Origin: Chloroflexota bacterium | GTDB taxonomy: Bacteria; Chloroflexota; UBA5177; JANWHV01 | Assembly (NCBI GenBank): GCA_028287725.1 | Contig: JAQBPC010000074.1 | Span: 1-8,621, forward strand | Reading direction: 5' to 3' | Length of the DNA stretch: 8,621 nucleotides | Shown: positions 1-6,798 of the stretch, piece by piece | Layout of the letters: every line of letters begins with the position of its first letter | How positions within the stretch are numbered: the first letter of the stretch is position 1 | Notes under the pieces: generated by a model | What the model was told of the DNA's origin: nothing | Databases searched by the model: none | What the model saw: only the letters and a program-made list of their open reading frames with translations | Made by a program: the position numbers and the translations under genes

Positions 1-1234
1 GGTTGACCATTATCTGCATGAGACGGTCCTCGTCGCCCCATACAGGCAGCACGCCGTCTGCACGCTCATCGCGGAAATGCAAGCCGGCGTACGCGGGCAA
101 GTCACCGTATCGCGCCAGGGCGCGGCCAGCCACCTCATTCAAGTCGATAGGCGCACGCCGTAACTGCAGCTGGCCGGCTTCGAGACGCGAAAGATCCAGC
201 AGGTCCTGCGTGAGCCGCTGCAGCCGCCGTGCTTCTTCGTTGATGACCTGTACCGCGCGACGCTGCGTGGGATCCCCTGCGACCTCATCGCTGTCGGCGA
301 GGATTTGGCTGAACCCTACAATCGAGGTGAGGGGTGTTTTGAGGTCATGTGAGACGTTGGCGATAAACTGCCGCTGCATCTCCCGTGCGGTACTCACCTC
401 GCTGGCCATACGGTTGAAACTACGCGCGAGTTGTCCCACTTCGTCCTGCCGCGCCTCCGGCACGCGTTGGTCATAATCTCCACGTGCCATTTGCTCGGAG
501 GCTACGGTTATCGAATTGAGCGGCCGGGTAATGGCCCGCACGATCAGCAACACGACCACCAACGTGAGCATCACGGCAAGGATGCCGGCGGCGGCAAGCT
601 TCGGCAATATGCTGCTCAATGCCTGCTGGTCGACTCCCGCCGGTGACTTGGCGATGATTATTGAGCGAACCAGCAGTGGCGACGCCGACGCTTGAAGCGC
701 CGCCTCAAACGAGGCGGAGCATGCACGATAAAAGCTGTTGCCGCCGCCCGGAAGGCTCGACGTCTGCCGAACTTCCGTACAACTGGGTTTGAGGTTAAGC
801 ACAGTCGGCGTGGAGGCGCCGGCCATGTCGTCGAGCACGGCGCTGCAGGTCACGGGCACCTTCGAAGCCGGCAGCGTCACCAGGCTCGCCGACGAGTTCG
901 TGTCAATCGCGATGTGATTGCAGTAGTCGACGATCAGCACACGCACGCCTGCTCCGCGCGCCGTGCTGGTCAGCTCGGAGCGCAGGCTTTGCAACGTCGT
1001 TTGCGGCCTGTATGCGTAGCGGACCAGCGACCGTTTGACGAGCGTAAAGACACCGGGGGCCGACCGCTGCAGATCCGACTGAACCTGCTGGGTATTGTAG
1101 ATGCGGATCTCTCCCCAGAATGTCGCGCCCGTGAGCACCAAGCTGAGGAGCAGCACACCTACGAACGCGGCAAATAACCTGCTTCGAAGACTGACGAAGC
1201 GCGGCCTTGACACGGAGGTAACGTCGCCACTCAT
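1..1234 (-). CDS. Membrane sensor histidine kinase, C-terminus cut by window edge
   Basis: This is the sensor kinase of the two-component system whose regulator lies just upstream. It autophosphorylates on His and passes the phosphate to the regulator's Asp. The 411 visible residues show, in order: a short basic N-terminus, a membrane segment (about 18-40), an extracytoplasmic sensor region (about 42-210), a second membrane segment (about 212-234), a HAMP linker (RAITRPLNSI onward, about 235-288) and a HisKA domain with the H-box NVSHDLKTPLTSIVGFSQ, phospho-acceptor His296. The frame ends in the N-box (DRLMQIMVN) of the ATPase domain, so the ATP-binding G-boxes lie outside the window. The sensor region matches no ligand-binding fold I know. 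It has four cysteines (105, 130, 152, 172), enough for two disulfides. The ATG at 1234 lies 4 nt after the regulator's stop, which implies one transcript and coupled translation. The Shine-Dalgarno is weak. Family is certain; the stimulus is unknown. Confidence 0.95.
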   Translation of the reverse strand, partial: MSGDVTSVSRPRFVSLRSRLFAAFVGVLLLSLVLTGATFWGEIRIYNTQQVQSDLQRSAPGVFTLVKRSLVRYAYRPQTTLQSLRSELTSTARGAGVRVLIVDYCNHIAIDTNSSASLVTLPASKVPVTCSAVLDDMAGASTPTVLNLKPSCTEVRQTSSLPGGGNSFYRACSASFEAALQASASPLLVRSIIIAKSPAGVDQQALSSILPKLAAAGILAVMLTLVVVLLIVRAITRPLNSITVASEQMARGDYDQRVPEARQDEVGQLARSFNRMASEVSTAREMQRQFIANVSHDLKTPLTSIVGFSQILADSDEVAGDPTQRRAVQVINEEARRLQRLTQDLLDLSRLEAGQLQLRRAPIDLNEVAGRALARYGDLPAYAGLHFRDERADGVLPVWGDEDRLMQIMVN

Positions 1235-1238
1235 CGAA

Positions 1239-1934
1239 TCAGTCCGACACCGCCTCCTCGAACTTGTACCCTACGCCCCAGACGGTGTTTATCCAACCAG
1301 TGCCACCGCCAGCGGCGTGTAGCTTGTCGCGCACATGCTGCACATGTACGTCGACCGTTCGGCTGAAACCCTCGAAGTCGTAACCCCATACGGTGTTCAG
1401 CAGCTGTTCCCGGCTAAACACCTGGCCTGGATGCCGCGCCAGGGCCAAGAGCAGGTCAAACTCTTTGGGCCGCAGCTCAACGGATCGTGAGCCGATCCGC
1501 ACGTCGCGGCGCTCCGGGTCTACGCGTAGGGGGCCAAAGGTCAGGGCGCCATTTGGCTTCTCGACGCCGGCCTGCACGCGCCGCTGCAGCGCCTTGACGC
1601 GCACGACCAGTTCTTTAGGCTCGAAGGGCTTGGTCAAGTAGTCATCGGCGCCGAGCTCGAAACCGACTACCTTATCAACAATGTCATCTCTGGCGGTAAG
1701 CATCAATATTGGCACCGTGCTGGTCTTCCGGATCTCGCGACACACGTCGGTACCGGACATGCCGGGCAGCATGATATCGAGTATCACGAACGACGGCTGC
1801 ACGCGTGCGAACACCTCGAGCGCTTGTGGGCCCGTCGCCGCATGCTCGACCATAAAGCCCTCACGCGTCAGATAATGCGCCACAAGCTCGCGAATATGTT
1901 CTTCATCGTCGACAATGAGAATAGGCCGCATCAT
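1239..1934 (-). CDS. OmpR/PhoB-family response regulator
   Basis: This is a 231-residue cytoplasmic DNA-binding regulator, normal length for the family. The receiver domain (about 3-118) has the acidic pair D9/D10, phospho-acceptor D53 (FVILDIMLPG), switch T80 and invariant K102 (LTKPF). The C-terminal winged-helix domain (about 128-226) shows the expected core: a PKEFDLLLALARHPGQVFSREQLL helix-turn-helix scaffold, recognition-helix region RTVDVHVQHVRDKL, and the closing hairpin INTVWGVGYKF. It is followed 4 nt later by the histidine kinase, its likely phosphodonor. The protein begins Met-Met; I chose the first ATG because a -10-like TACTAT lies 6 nt before it and no clear Shine-Dalgarno is present, so the mRNA may be leaderless. 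Target genes cannot be told from sequence, although the divergent aldolase-like gene shares the upstream region and is a natural candidate. Confidence 0.97.
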   Translation of the reverse strand: MMRPILIVDDEEHIRELVAHYLTREGFMVEHAATGPQALEVFARVQPSFVILDIMLPGMSGTDVCREIRKTSTVPILMLTARDDIVDKVVGFELGADDYLTKPFEPKELVVRVKALQRRVQAGVEKPNGALTFGPLRVDPERRDVRIGSRSVELRPKEFDLLLALARHPGQVFSREQLLNTVWGYDFEGFSRTVDVHVQHVRDKLHAAGGGTGWINTVWGVGYKFEEAVSD

Positions 1935-1946
1935 GGGCCTATAGTA
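1934..1946 (-). promoter_or_regulatory. Candidate -10 element for a leaderless response-regulator mRNA
   Basis: Reading the minus strand, TACTAT (1946-1941) is followed by six bases and then the ATG of the response regulator. A start site at the usual distance from a -10 box would fall on or next to the A of the ATG. No purine-rich Shine-Dalgarno lies upstream of this start. A matching -35 box is poor, which is common for such promoters. This is an inference from spacing only. Confidence 0.4.
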
Positions 1947-2101
1947 CCACGACGGTCAGGTTGCCGAAATGCGGGCTCCGCAATGCCCTGACCCGCGCCC
2001 TCCGCCCTGGTACGTTGTTCTTGCACGCGGCTCATACAAGGCCGCATAGCGCCCCAGTACAGGCCAGGGCACCTGCATGTCGGGGCGGAAAGGGCGAGGA
2101 T

Positions 2102-3013
2102 ATGGCAGCGACGCCTCCAAATCTCTTCGAGATGGGACTCAGCACGGGGAAGCTCCGCCGGTTGCAACGGCTGGCCCAGGGGCAAGTCTCCGGCGACGGT
2201 CTGATGCAGCTGCTGGCCGCCGATTGGCGACTTGATCTCGGCGCGCCCGACCCCTTGCCCCCGGCAGATAGGGCCGATCCTGAGTACGCTTTCCGCCTCG
2301 CGGACCAAGGTGGTATGTCCGGCATTATTCTTGGTATTGGCCATGCGGAACGCTATCTTGGCGATCGCTATAGACATATCCCGTTCGTGCTCCAGCTGAA
2401 TGGGAAGACGGACGTGCCGCCGGATGACGAAGCGCTGGCGCCGTTGAACGCCACCGTCGAGGACGCGGTCAGACTCGCTGCCGATGCGGTGTCCTACACC
2501 CTGTACGCGGGTTCTCCGGCGCAATATGAAGATTTCACGCAGCTGTCTCGCGTACGGCAGGAATGTGTGGCTTTTGGCATGCCGCTGCTTGTGCGCGCGG
2601 TTCCGCGCGGCACCGCCATCGAACGACGAGGCGGAGCGGGCAGCCAGTATGCGCTGGAGTATGCCGCACGCGTGGCCGACGAGCTTGGCGCCGACATCGT
2701 CGTGGTCGCCCCGCCATCGCCCGCTCCTTCGCGCGCCGCGCATCTTCCCAAGCCATATAGCGATCTGCAGCTCAGCCCGGCGGACGCCCTGGCACGTGTG
2801 GTCAACGCTGCCGGCAACAGACTGGTACTGGTCGACGTATCCGGTGAGACCGGGAACGCGCTAAGGGACGTTGTGCGCTGTGCGGTCGAGGCAGGCGCCG
2901 TTGGCGTCATGCTGGGTCGGGGCTTATGGCAGTACTCGCTCGAGGAGGCTGCAGCGCTCTGCCGCGAGCTGCGAGCGATGCTGGAAGGTGAGGAGAGCGT
3001 GCCGAGTGCTTAA
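2102..3013 (+). CDS. DhnA/FbaB-type class I aldolase homologue with replaced catalytic residues (probable pseudoenzyme)
   Basis: This 303-residue TIM-barrel protein resembles bacterial and archaeal DhnA/FbaB fructose-bisphosphate aldolases across its length. Landmarks are DPEYAFRLADQGG, LQLNGKTDVPPD, LNATVEDAVRLAADAVSYTLYAGSPAQYEDF, PRGTAIERRGG, YAARVADELGADIV, LSPADALARVV and a C-terminal GVMLGRGLWQ. The catalytic positions differ. The Schiff-base lysine normally following GAD(I/V)V is Val201 (GTG at 2702). The Trp and Tyr of the usual VWxYPRG motif are Arg165 and Val167. The SGG phosphate turn reads DVSGE. The early Asp is kept (D41 in AADWR). The reading frame is intact and ends normally, so the gene is not simply decaying. 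I chose the ATG at 2102 because AAGGG (2090-2094) lies 7 nt upstream and the family similarity begins soon after it; in-frame codons back to 1961 look non-coding. It is divergent from the response regulator. Membership is firm; loss of aldolase activity is inferred from alignment by eye, and the present role is unknown. Confidence 0.88.
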   Translation: MAATPPNLFEMGLSTGKLRRLQRLAQGQVSGDGLMQLLAADWRLDLGAPDPLPPADRADPEYAFRLADQGGMSGIILGIGHAERYLGDRYRHIPFVLQLNGKTDVPPDDEALAPLNATVEDAVRLAADAVSYTLYAGSPAQYEDFTQLSRVRQECVAFGMPLLVRAVPRGTAIERRGGAGSQYALEYAARVADELGADIVVVAPPSPAPSRAAHLPKPYSDLQLSPADALARVVNAAGNRLVLVDVSGETGNALRDVVRCAVEAGAVGVMLGRGLWQYSLEEAAALCRELRAMLEGEESVPSA

Positions 3014-3024
3014 GCCCTAGCCCG

Positions 3025-4050
3025 CTATTCTCTGCCTATATGGCCTTCGGCTGTCTCGGCGATCGGCAGATCTTCGGACACGCTTCGCCCACGCGGCATC
3101 ACCAGTACCAGGCCAACGACCATCAGTACGAGCCCGAGTACCTTGTGCCCGGTCAGCGGCTCGCCGAGCTGTGGCGCGGCCACCACAACCGTTATTGCAG
3201 GCGTGACCAACTCGTTGTAGCCGGTACGCACGGTCCCCAGGTGCCGTATCAGCCAGGTGGTGAGACTGAAGGTGATGCAACTGCAGGCAAGCACTAAAAA
3301 TACGAAGCTGGCGACATTCGCGGAAGACGGCGCCGCAGGTAAACGATGCTCAGTCAGAAGGCTGAGCAGGAGGATCGCGCTGCCGGCGAACAGGAGCTGC
3401 CAGGATGTCAGCACCAGAATGTCGCCCTCGCGAGTACGGCTTCGCACCTGTTGGAAGCCGACCGCGTAGAGCAGCGCGGAGGCGGCGACCGCGAGCTCCG
3501 CGATCAGGGCGTCGCCGCTCATGGCCAATCCACTTCCGGCCGCGACGACCTGCACCACGCCCCCGAATCCCGCCAGGAGCCCCAGGGCCGTTTTCCAGCT
3601 CTGCGACTCGCCAGGATTTCTCGCGTTGATCAGGCAGATAAACAGCGGTGCGGTGCACCACACAAGTGTGAGCACGCTGGCCTGCGCATGTTGTACCGCC
3701 CAAAAGAAGATCGCGCTCGGTATGCCGATCATCGACATAGAGATCAAGAACAGGGCCGAGAGGTAACCGCGATCGAGTCTCAACGACGTGCCGCGCAAGC
3801 GAGCGGTAATGCCGAGGATCACACCGGCGAGAACGAAGCGGCTGCCGGCTACAAGGAACGGTGGTTGGCCCGTGGTGCCGATTTTGGCGGTAATGGGGAA
3901 CTCGCCCCAAATGATACAGAGCACGGCAAAGCCAATAGCGATCGACCAGGCGGATGGCCCGACACGCACGTTCAGCCTGTGATTACGCACCAGATCCTGG
4001 CCAAGATCTGGCGGCGCCGCAATCATTGCTTCACTTGGTGTCGCGGACAT
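3025..4050 (-). CDS. EamA-type transporter of the drug/metabolite transporter superfamily
   Basis: This is a 341-residue inner-membrane protein built of two EamA repeats of about five helices each (about 35-170 and 182-318), ten predicted membrane segments in total. Typical signatures are CIIWGEFPITAKI in helix 1, VAGSRFVLAG in helix 2, AVQHAQASVLTLVWCTAPLF in the first repeat, and QLGEPLTGHKVLGLVLMVVG near the end. The family moves small metabolites such as amino acids, but the substrate cannot be read from sequence. The start at 4050 overlaps the end of ispF by 20 bp. An alternative ATG at 4026 (residue 9) lies 4 nt after the ispF stop and loses nothing of the fold. Either way translation is probably coupled to ispF. 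It is the last gene of the operon and converges on the aldolase-like gene 11 nt away. A role in exporting a pathway metabolite would be speculation. Confidence 0.93.
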   Translation of the reverse strand: MSATPSEAMIAAPPDLGQDLVRNHRLNVRVGPSAWSIAIGFAVLCIIWGEFPITAKIGTTGQPPFLVAGSRFVLAGVILGITARLRGTSLRLDRGYLSALFLISMSMIGIPSAIFFWAVQHAQASVLTLVWCTAPLFICLINARNPGESQSWKTALGLLAGFGGVVQVVAAGSGLAMSGDALIAELAVAASALLYAVGFQQVRSRTREGDILVLTSWQLLFAGSAILLLSLLTEHRLPAAPSSANVASFVFLVLACSCITFSLTTWLIRHLGTVRTGYNELVTPAITVVVAAPQLGEPLTGHKVLGLVLMVVGLVLVMPRGRSVSEDLPIAETAEGHIGRE

Positions 4051-4537
4051 CCCGCACGATCAATGCGACCGCCATCGCGGCGATGCCTTCCTCGCGGCCA
4101 ACAAATCCCAGGCGTTCATTGGTCGTCGCCTTGACCCCGATTTGCTCCGGCTCTACATCAAGCGCGGCGGCGATGTTCTCACGCATGGCGGGCACGGAGG
4201 GCCCGATCCGTGGCCGCTCCGCGATAAGCGTGCTGTCCACATTCACCACGCGCCAGCCCCCCGACACCAATAGCCTGGCGACGCGGGCGAGCAACAGTGT
4301 GCTGGCAATGCCCTCAAGCTCGGGATCGCTCGGCGGGAAATGTTGGCCAATGTCGCCCAGGCTCGCGGCGCCGAGCAAGGCATCGGCAATCGCATGGAGC
4401 AATACGTCCGCATCCGAATGCCCGTCCAGTCCACGGTGATGGGGAAACTCCACGCCACCAAGTACCAGTGCCCGCTCCTCGGCGAATGGATGCACGTCGT
4501 AACCCATGCCAACGCGGATATCGGGGACATTGGTCAT
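4031..4537 (-). CDS. ispF: 2-C-methyl-D-erythritol 2,4-cyclodiphosphate synthase
   Basis: This enzyme of the MEP isoprenoid pathway converts CDP-methylerythritol 2-phosphate to methylerythritol 2,4-cyclodiphosphate with release of CMP, acting as a cytoplasmic homotrimer. The 168 residues are slightly longer than the usual 155-160. Metal ligands are visible: D14 and H16 in GYDVHPF, and H48 in HSDADVLLHAI. The GDIGQHFPPSD loop and the C-terminal signature KATTNERLGFVGREEGIAA are intact. I set the start at 4537 because its ATG overlaps the ispD TGA as ATGA, GGAAGAGG lies just upstream, and the product then begins right before the family core. An in-frame extension to 4681 would only duplicate the end of ispD in another frame. 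The overlap with ispD matches a coupled pair, and fused IspDF enzymes are known in other bacteria. I expect this to be functional. Confidence 0.98.
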   Translation of the reverse strand: MTNVPDIRVGMGYDVHPFAEERALVLGGVEFPHHRGLDGHSDADVLLHAIADALLGAASLGDIGQHFPPSDPELEGIASTLLLARVARLLVSGGWRVVNVDSTLIAERPRIGPSVPAMRENIAAALDVEPEQIGVKATTNERLGFVGREEGIAAMAVALIVRDVRDTK

Positions 4538-5232
4538 GTCTGTTCCTCTTCCATCGCACCCAACAATGATCGGACCACGGCGACATCCACGGGCGTGCTC
4601 ACTTTGATGTTGGTCCGGTCGCCAAGAAAGGTATACACGGGGAAGCCCGCAAGCTCCAACACGGACGCGTCGTCGGTGCACTCGGCTCTCGCCGTCCCCA
4701 CCCGTTCATAGGCAACTTGGATGATCCGCCATGAGAACACCTGTGGCGTTTGCGCCGCGCGGAGGAGGGAACGGTCCGGCGTGGCGGCAATACGCTCTTC
4801 AGCGTCCACCACTTTGATGGTGTCCGTGACGGGGACGGCCGCCACGGCTGCGCCGTGCGCCGACGCGGCCTCAATACCTCGCTCGAGCACATCGGGACGC
4901 ACCAATGGCCTGGCGCCGTCGTGGATCAGCACCAGGTCGCAAGGGTTGAGCGCTTGCAAGCCATGGTATACCGAGTCCTGGCGCGTCTTGCCGCCAAGTA
5001 TCCAATGGTCCACGCGCGACCACGGCTCAAGGTGCCGTAAAGGTTCTATGCGAAGCAGGTTGTCCGATCCGGTGACCACGACCAGCTGGTCGACCGCTGC
5101 GCACGCGGCGATCGCGGCGATTGTTCTCGCCAGCAGCGGCTGGCCCCCAAGCTCGATCCAGAGCTTGTCCGTACCTGCCATTCGGCGACTCGACCCGGCC
5201 GCCACGATGATCGCGCCGACCGTGCCGGTCAC
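4534..5232 (-). CDS. ispD: 2-C-methyl-D-erythritol 4-phosphate cytidylyltransferase
   Basis: This enzyme activates methylerythritol 4-phosphate with CTP to form CDP-methylerythritol in the MEP pathway. It is cytoplasmic and the family is dimeric. The 232-residue length is normal. The nucleotide-binding start is IIVAAGSSRRMAGTDK, with R16/R17 and K23 in the catalytic loop. Further conserved blocks are GGKTRQDSVYHGL (80-92), LIHDGARPLV (102-111), VTDTIK (135-140), RAAQTPQVF, TDDASVLE and GDRTNIKVSTP. The start codon is GTG at 5232, 2 nt after the yacL-like stop, and no better start exists without cutting the first strand. It ends in an ATGA overlap with ispF, the next gene and a later enzyme of the same pathway. 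Nothing in it looks degraded. Confidence 0.98.
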   Translation of the reverse strand: MTGTVGAIIVAAGSSRRMAGTDKLWIELGGQPLLARTIAAIAACAAVDQLVVVTGSDNLLRIEPLRHLEPWSRVDHWILGGKTRQDSVYHGLQALNPCDLVLIHDGARPLVRPDVLERGIEAASAHGAAVAAVPVTDTIKVVDAEERIAATPDRSLLRAAQTPQVFSWRIIQVAYERVGTARAECTDDASVLELAGFPVYTFLGDRTNIKVSTPVDVAVVRSLLGAMEEEQT

Positions 5233-5234
5233 GG

Positions 5235-6290
5235 TCAGCGGCCGTTTCCGTACGATTTGGGATGCGCGAAGATCATCCTGCCGGCCACCGTCTGCAGTAC
5301 ACGGGTCACGACGATATCGATGTCCCGGTTGAGGTAGCGTTGGCCGTCCTCGACCACGATCATCGTGCCGTCGTCGAGGTATCCCACGCCCTGGTTGATC
5401 TCTTTGCCTTGCTGGATGATGTGGACCGCCATTTCTTCTCCGGGCAGCACCACAGGTTTGACGGCGTTTGCCAGCTGATTAATGTTCAACACCGTGACAC
5501 CCTGCAACTCCGCGACGCGGTTCAGGTTGAAGTCGTTGGTAATTATCGGGCATGACAGGCGCTGGGCGATCTGCACCAGCTTCCCGTCGACTTCCGGGAT
5601 GTCCTTCGCATCGATATCGAGGACACTCATGGGGGTGGCGGAGTCCTTGCTCATGCGATTCAGCATGTCGAGGCCACGCCGACCGCGGTTTCTTCGCAAG
5701 ACGTCTGGCGAATCCGCGATATGTTGCAGCTCGTCGAGCACGAATCGTGGCACGATAAGTTCGCCGGTTATGAAGCCCGTGGTACTGATATCCGCGATGC
5801 GTCCATCGATGATTGCGCTGGTGTCGAGCAGTACCCGATGACGAGGCGGAGCCGCTGGCGCTTCGGCGTCGGCGACGGCCGGACGCGCACGCGCGATGGC
5901 CAGCGCACGAACATCACTGCGCCGGCTGATAATGACTTGCATGCAGAGCGCGGTGATCACCACCAGCGCGACGACTGGGAGCCATACGCCCGCGGGATCC
6001 GGGAGGTGTGAGAGTGGAAATGCGAGGAGCGCCGAGATAACAAGACCCAAACCGAGTCCAAGTAACGCAACGAATAAGTCCTCGATCGGCGCATCCGAGA
6101 GCACGGAGTTGAATTGGTCAATCGGCCTCGCGACCAGCATCGGCACCACGATCAGGCCCACCACGAACACGACGACGGCGATAATCACGTCGACATGGTC
6201 GGTATGGCGCGGCATGGCGTCCACGATTACCCAGGCAATCGACGCGAGAGTGGCCGCGATGAGTAATCGAACGGTGAAGCGAGATTTCAT
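5235..6290 (-). CDS. yacL: YacL-like membrane-anchored PIN/TRAM domain protein
   Basis: This 351-residue protein has an N-terminal membrane region with about four helices (about 8-24, 34-53, 72-92, 102-121), then a cytoplasmic PIN nuclease-like domain (about 152-275) and a C-terminal TRAM domain (about 283-345), often an RNA-binding module. PIN acidic residues are all present: D156 (LLDTSAIIDGR), E187 (VLDELQHIAD), D235 (PEVDGKL) and D253 (IITNDFN). B. subtilis YacL has the same architecture and the same position before ispD and ispF, which supports the symbol. Its substrate is not established. I chose the ATG at 6290 (MKSRFTVRLL), immediately before the first membrane helix. An in-frame GTG at 6338 would add 16 Arg/Pro-rich residues. 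The Shine-Dalgarno is poor; AGGTG at 6304-6308 is 13 nt away. This is the first gene of the operon. Confidence 0.92.
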   Translation of the reverse strand: MKSRFTVRLLIAATLASIAWVIVDAMPRHTDHVDVIIAVVVFVVGLIVVPMLVARPIDQFNSVLSDAPIEDLFVALLGLGLGLVISALLAFPLSHLPDPAGVWLPVVALVVITALCMQVIISRRSDVRALAIARARPAVADAEAPAAPPRHRVLLDTSAIIDGRIADISTTGFITGELIVPRFVLDELQHIADSPDVLRRNRGRRGLDMLNRMSKDSATPMSVLDIDAKDIPEVDGKLVQIAQRLSCPIITNDFNLNRVAELQGVTVLNINQLANAVKPVVLPGEEMAVHIIQQGKEINQGVGYLDDGTMIVVEDGQRYLNRDIDIVVTRVLQTVAGRMIFAHPKSYGNGR

Positions 6291-6327
6291 ATAGCGCCGC
6301 CGGCACCTAGATGGTGGGAATAATCGA

Positions 6328-6358
6328 GGCAGCCGCACAGATCGCTGTGGGCACTGCC
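6328..6358. repeat. Two-step imperfect inverted repeat in the yacL leader
   Basis: The inner arms CACAG (6336-6340) and CTGTG (6345-6349) flank a 4-nt loop. The outer arms GGCAG (6328-6332) and CTGCC (6354-6358) extend the stem past a small internal loop. It lies 38 nt upstream of the yacL-like ATG, so in the operon mRNA it could fold as a leader hairpin; as DNA it could be an operator. There is no T-tract in either direction, so it is not a typical terminator. The complementarity is seen directly; the function is unknown. Confidence 0.45.
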
Positions 6359-6500
6359 CAGTTGATCAAATGTGTCGCGCGAAGGTGGCAGGCCCATTAG
6401 AGAGGAGACAACCGTTCTGCTGCAACAGTAGGGGCTAGCAATAATGCCTTATCTGAATGCCCGTGAAGGATTCATCTTCTATTCATGACCTGGTGGCATC

Positions 6501-6530
6501 AGTGTAACATGCCTCCAAAAAACGCGTAAA
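6501..6530 (-). promoter_or_regulatory. Candidate promoter of the yacL-ispD-ispF-eamA operon
   Basis: On the minus strand, TTTACG (6530-6525) and TACACT (6506-6501) are 18 bp apart and each matches the sigma-70 consensus at four of six positions. Transcription would start near 6494 and leave a leader of about 200 nt containing the 6328-6358 hairpin. A short inverted repeat, GGCAT (6495-6499) and ATGCC (6509-6513), brackets the -10 box and could be an operator. The evidence is pattern matching only. Confidence 0.33.
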
Positions 6531-6790
6531 GCACTGGTTCTCAGGCAGGTCTGGGTCTCAGCGCCGGCCGCGTATACGACGGTACTATTGTCGCCGCGTC
6601 TCATGACCGCTACTTTCTTGATAAGGTAGCTGACCGTATGATCGGAGTTGAACGACGGCATCGTTCGAGAGTATCCTGGTGGCTTCAGCTATTTTGATCA
6701 TCGTCGTGGCCGAGGTACAGAGCTGACCCTGCCGGCGCCCTCGATGTCGCGTCAATGTGGGGTATGCGCTAGTGCACGCGCCAACGCCCG

Positions 6791-6798
6791 AAGGAGGG
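6791..6798 (+). promoter_or_regulatory. Strong ribosome binding site fixing a TTG start
   Basis: AAGGAGGG is a near-perfect complement to the 3' end of 16S rRNA and sits 7 nt before the TTG at 6806. It is the best Shine-Dalgarno in the window and is the main reason to believe the small gene that follows and its unusual start codon. Confidence 0.8.

Noticed and set aside
692..1177. 161-codon open frame on the plus strand opposite the histidine kinase sensor region
   Set aside because: The kinase frame is continuous through this region with membrane helices on both sides. The antisense product is Arg/His-rich and unrecognisable.
1961..2101. In-frame upstream extension of the aldolase-like gene
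   Set aside because: Composition is Arg/His/Pro-rich and unlike the family N-terminus, and a ribosome site (AAGGG) precedes the ATG at 2102.
1931..2743. 270-codon open frame on the minus strand opposite the aldolase-like gene
   Set aside because: No domain, Arg/Gly-rich composition, and it overlaps a protein with clear family landmarks in the other strand.
3346..4134. 262-codon open frame on the plus strand opposite the transporter and the end of ispF
   Set aside because: Its product is low-complexity and rich in Arg, Gln and His with no domain. The opposite strand encodes a clear EamA protein. Long antisense frames are expected in GC-rich genes.
4538..4681. In-frame upstream extension of ispF
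   Set aside because: The extra residues are encoded inside ispD in another frame and do not resemble IspF. The ATGA overlap with GGAAGAGG upstream marks the true start.
6479..6661. 60-codon minus-strand frame in the intergenic region
   Set aside because: No Shine-Dalgarno at a usable distance, no recognisable domain, and it overlaps the candidate promoter of the yacL operon.
6640..6680. GTTCGAG sequence resembling a tRNA T-loop
   Set aside because: No acceptor stem, anticodon arm or D-arm can be built around it.
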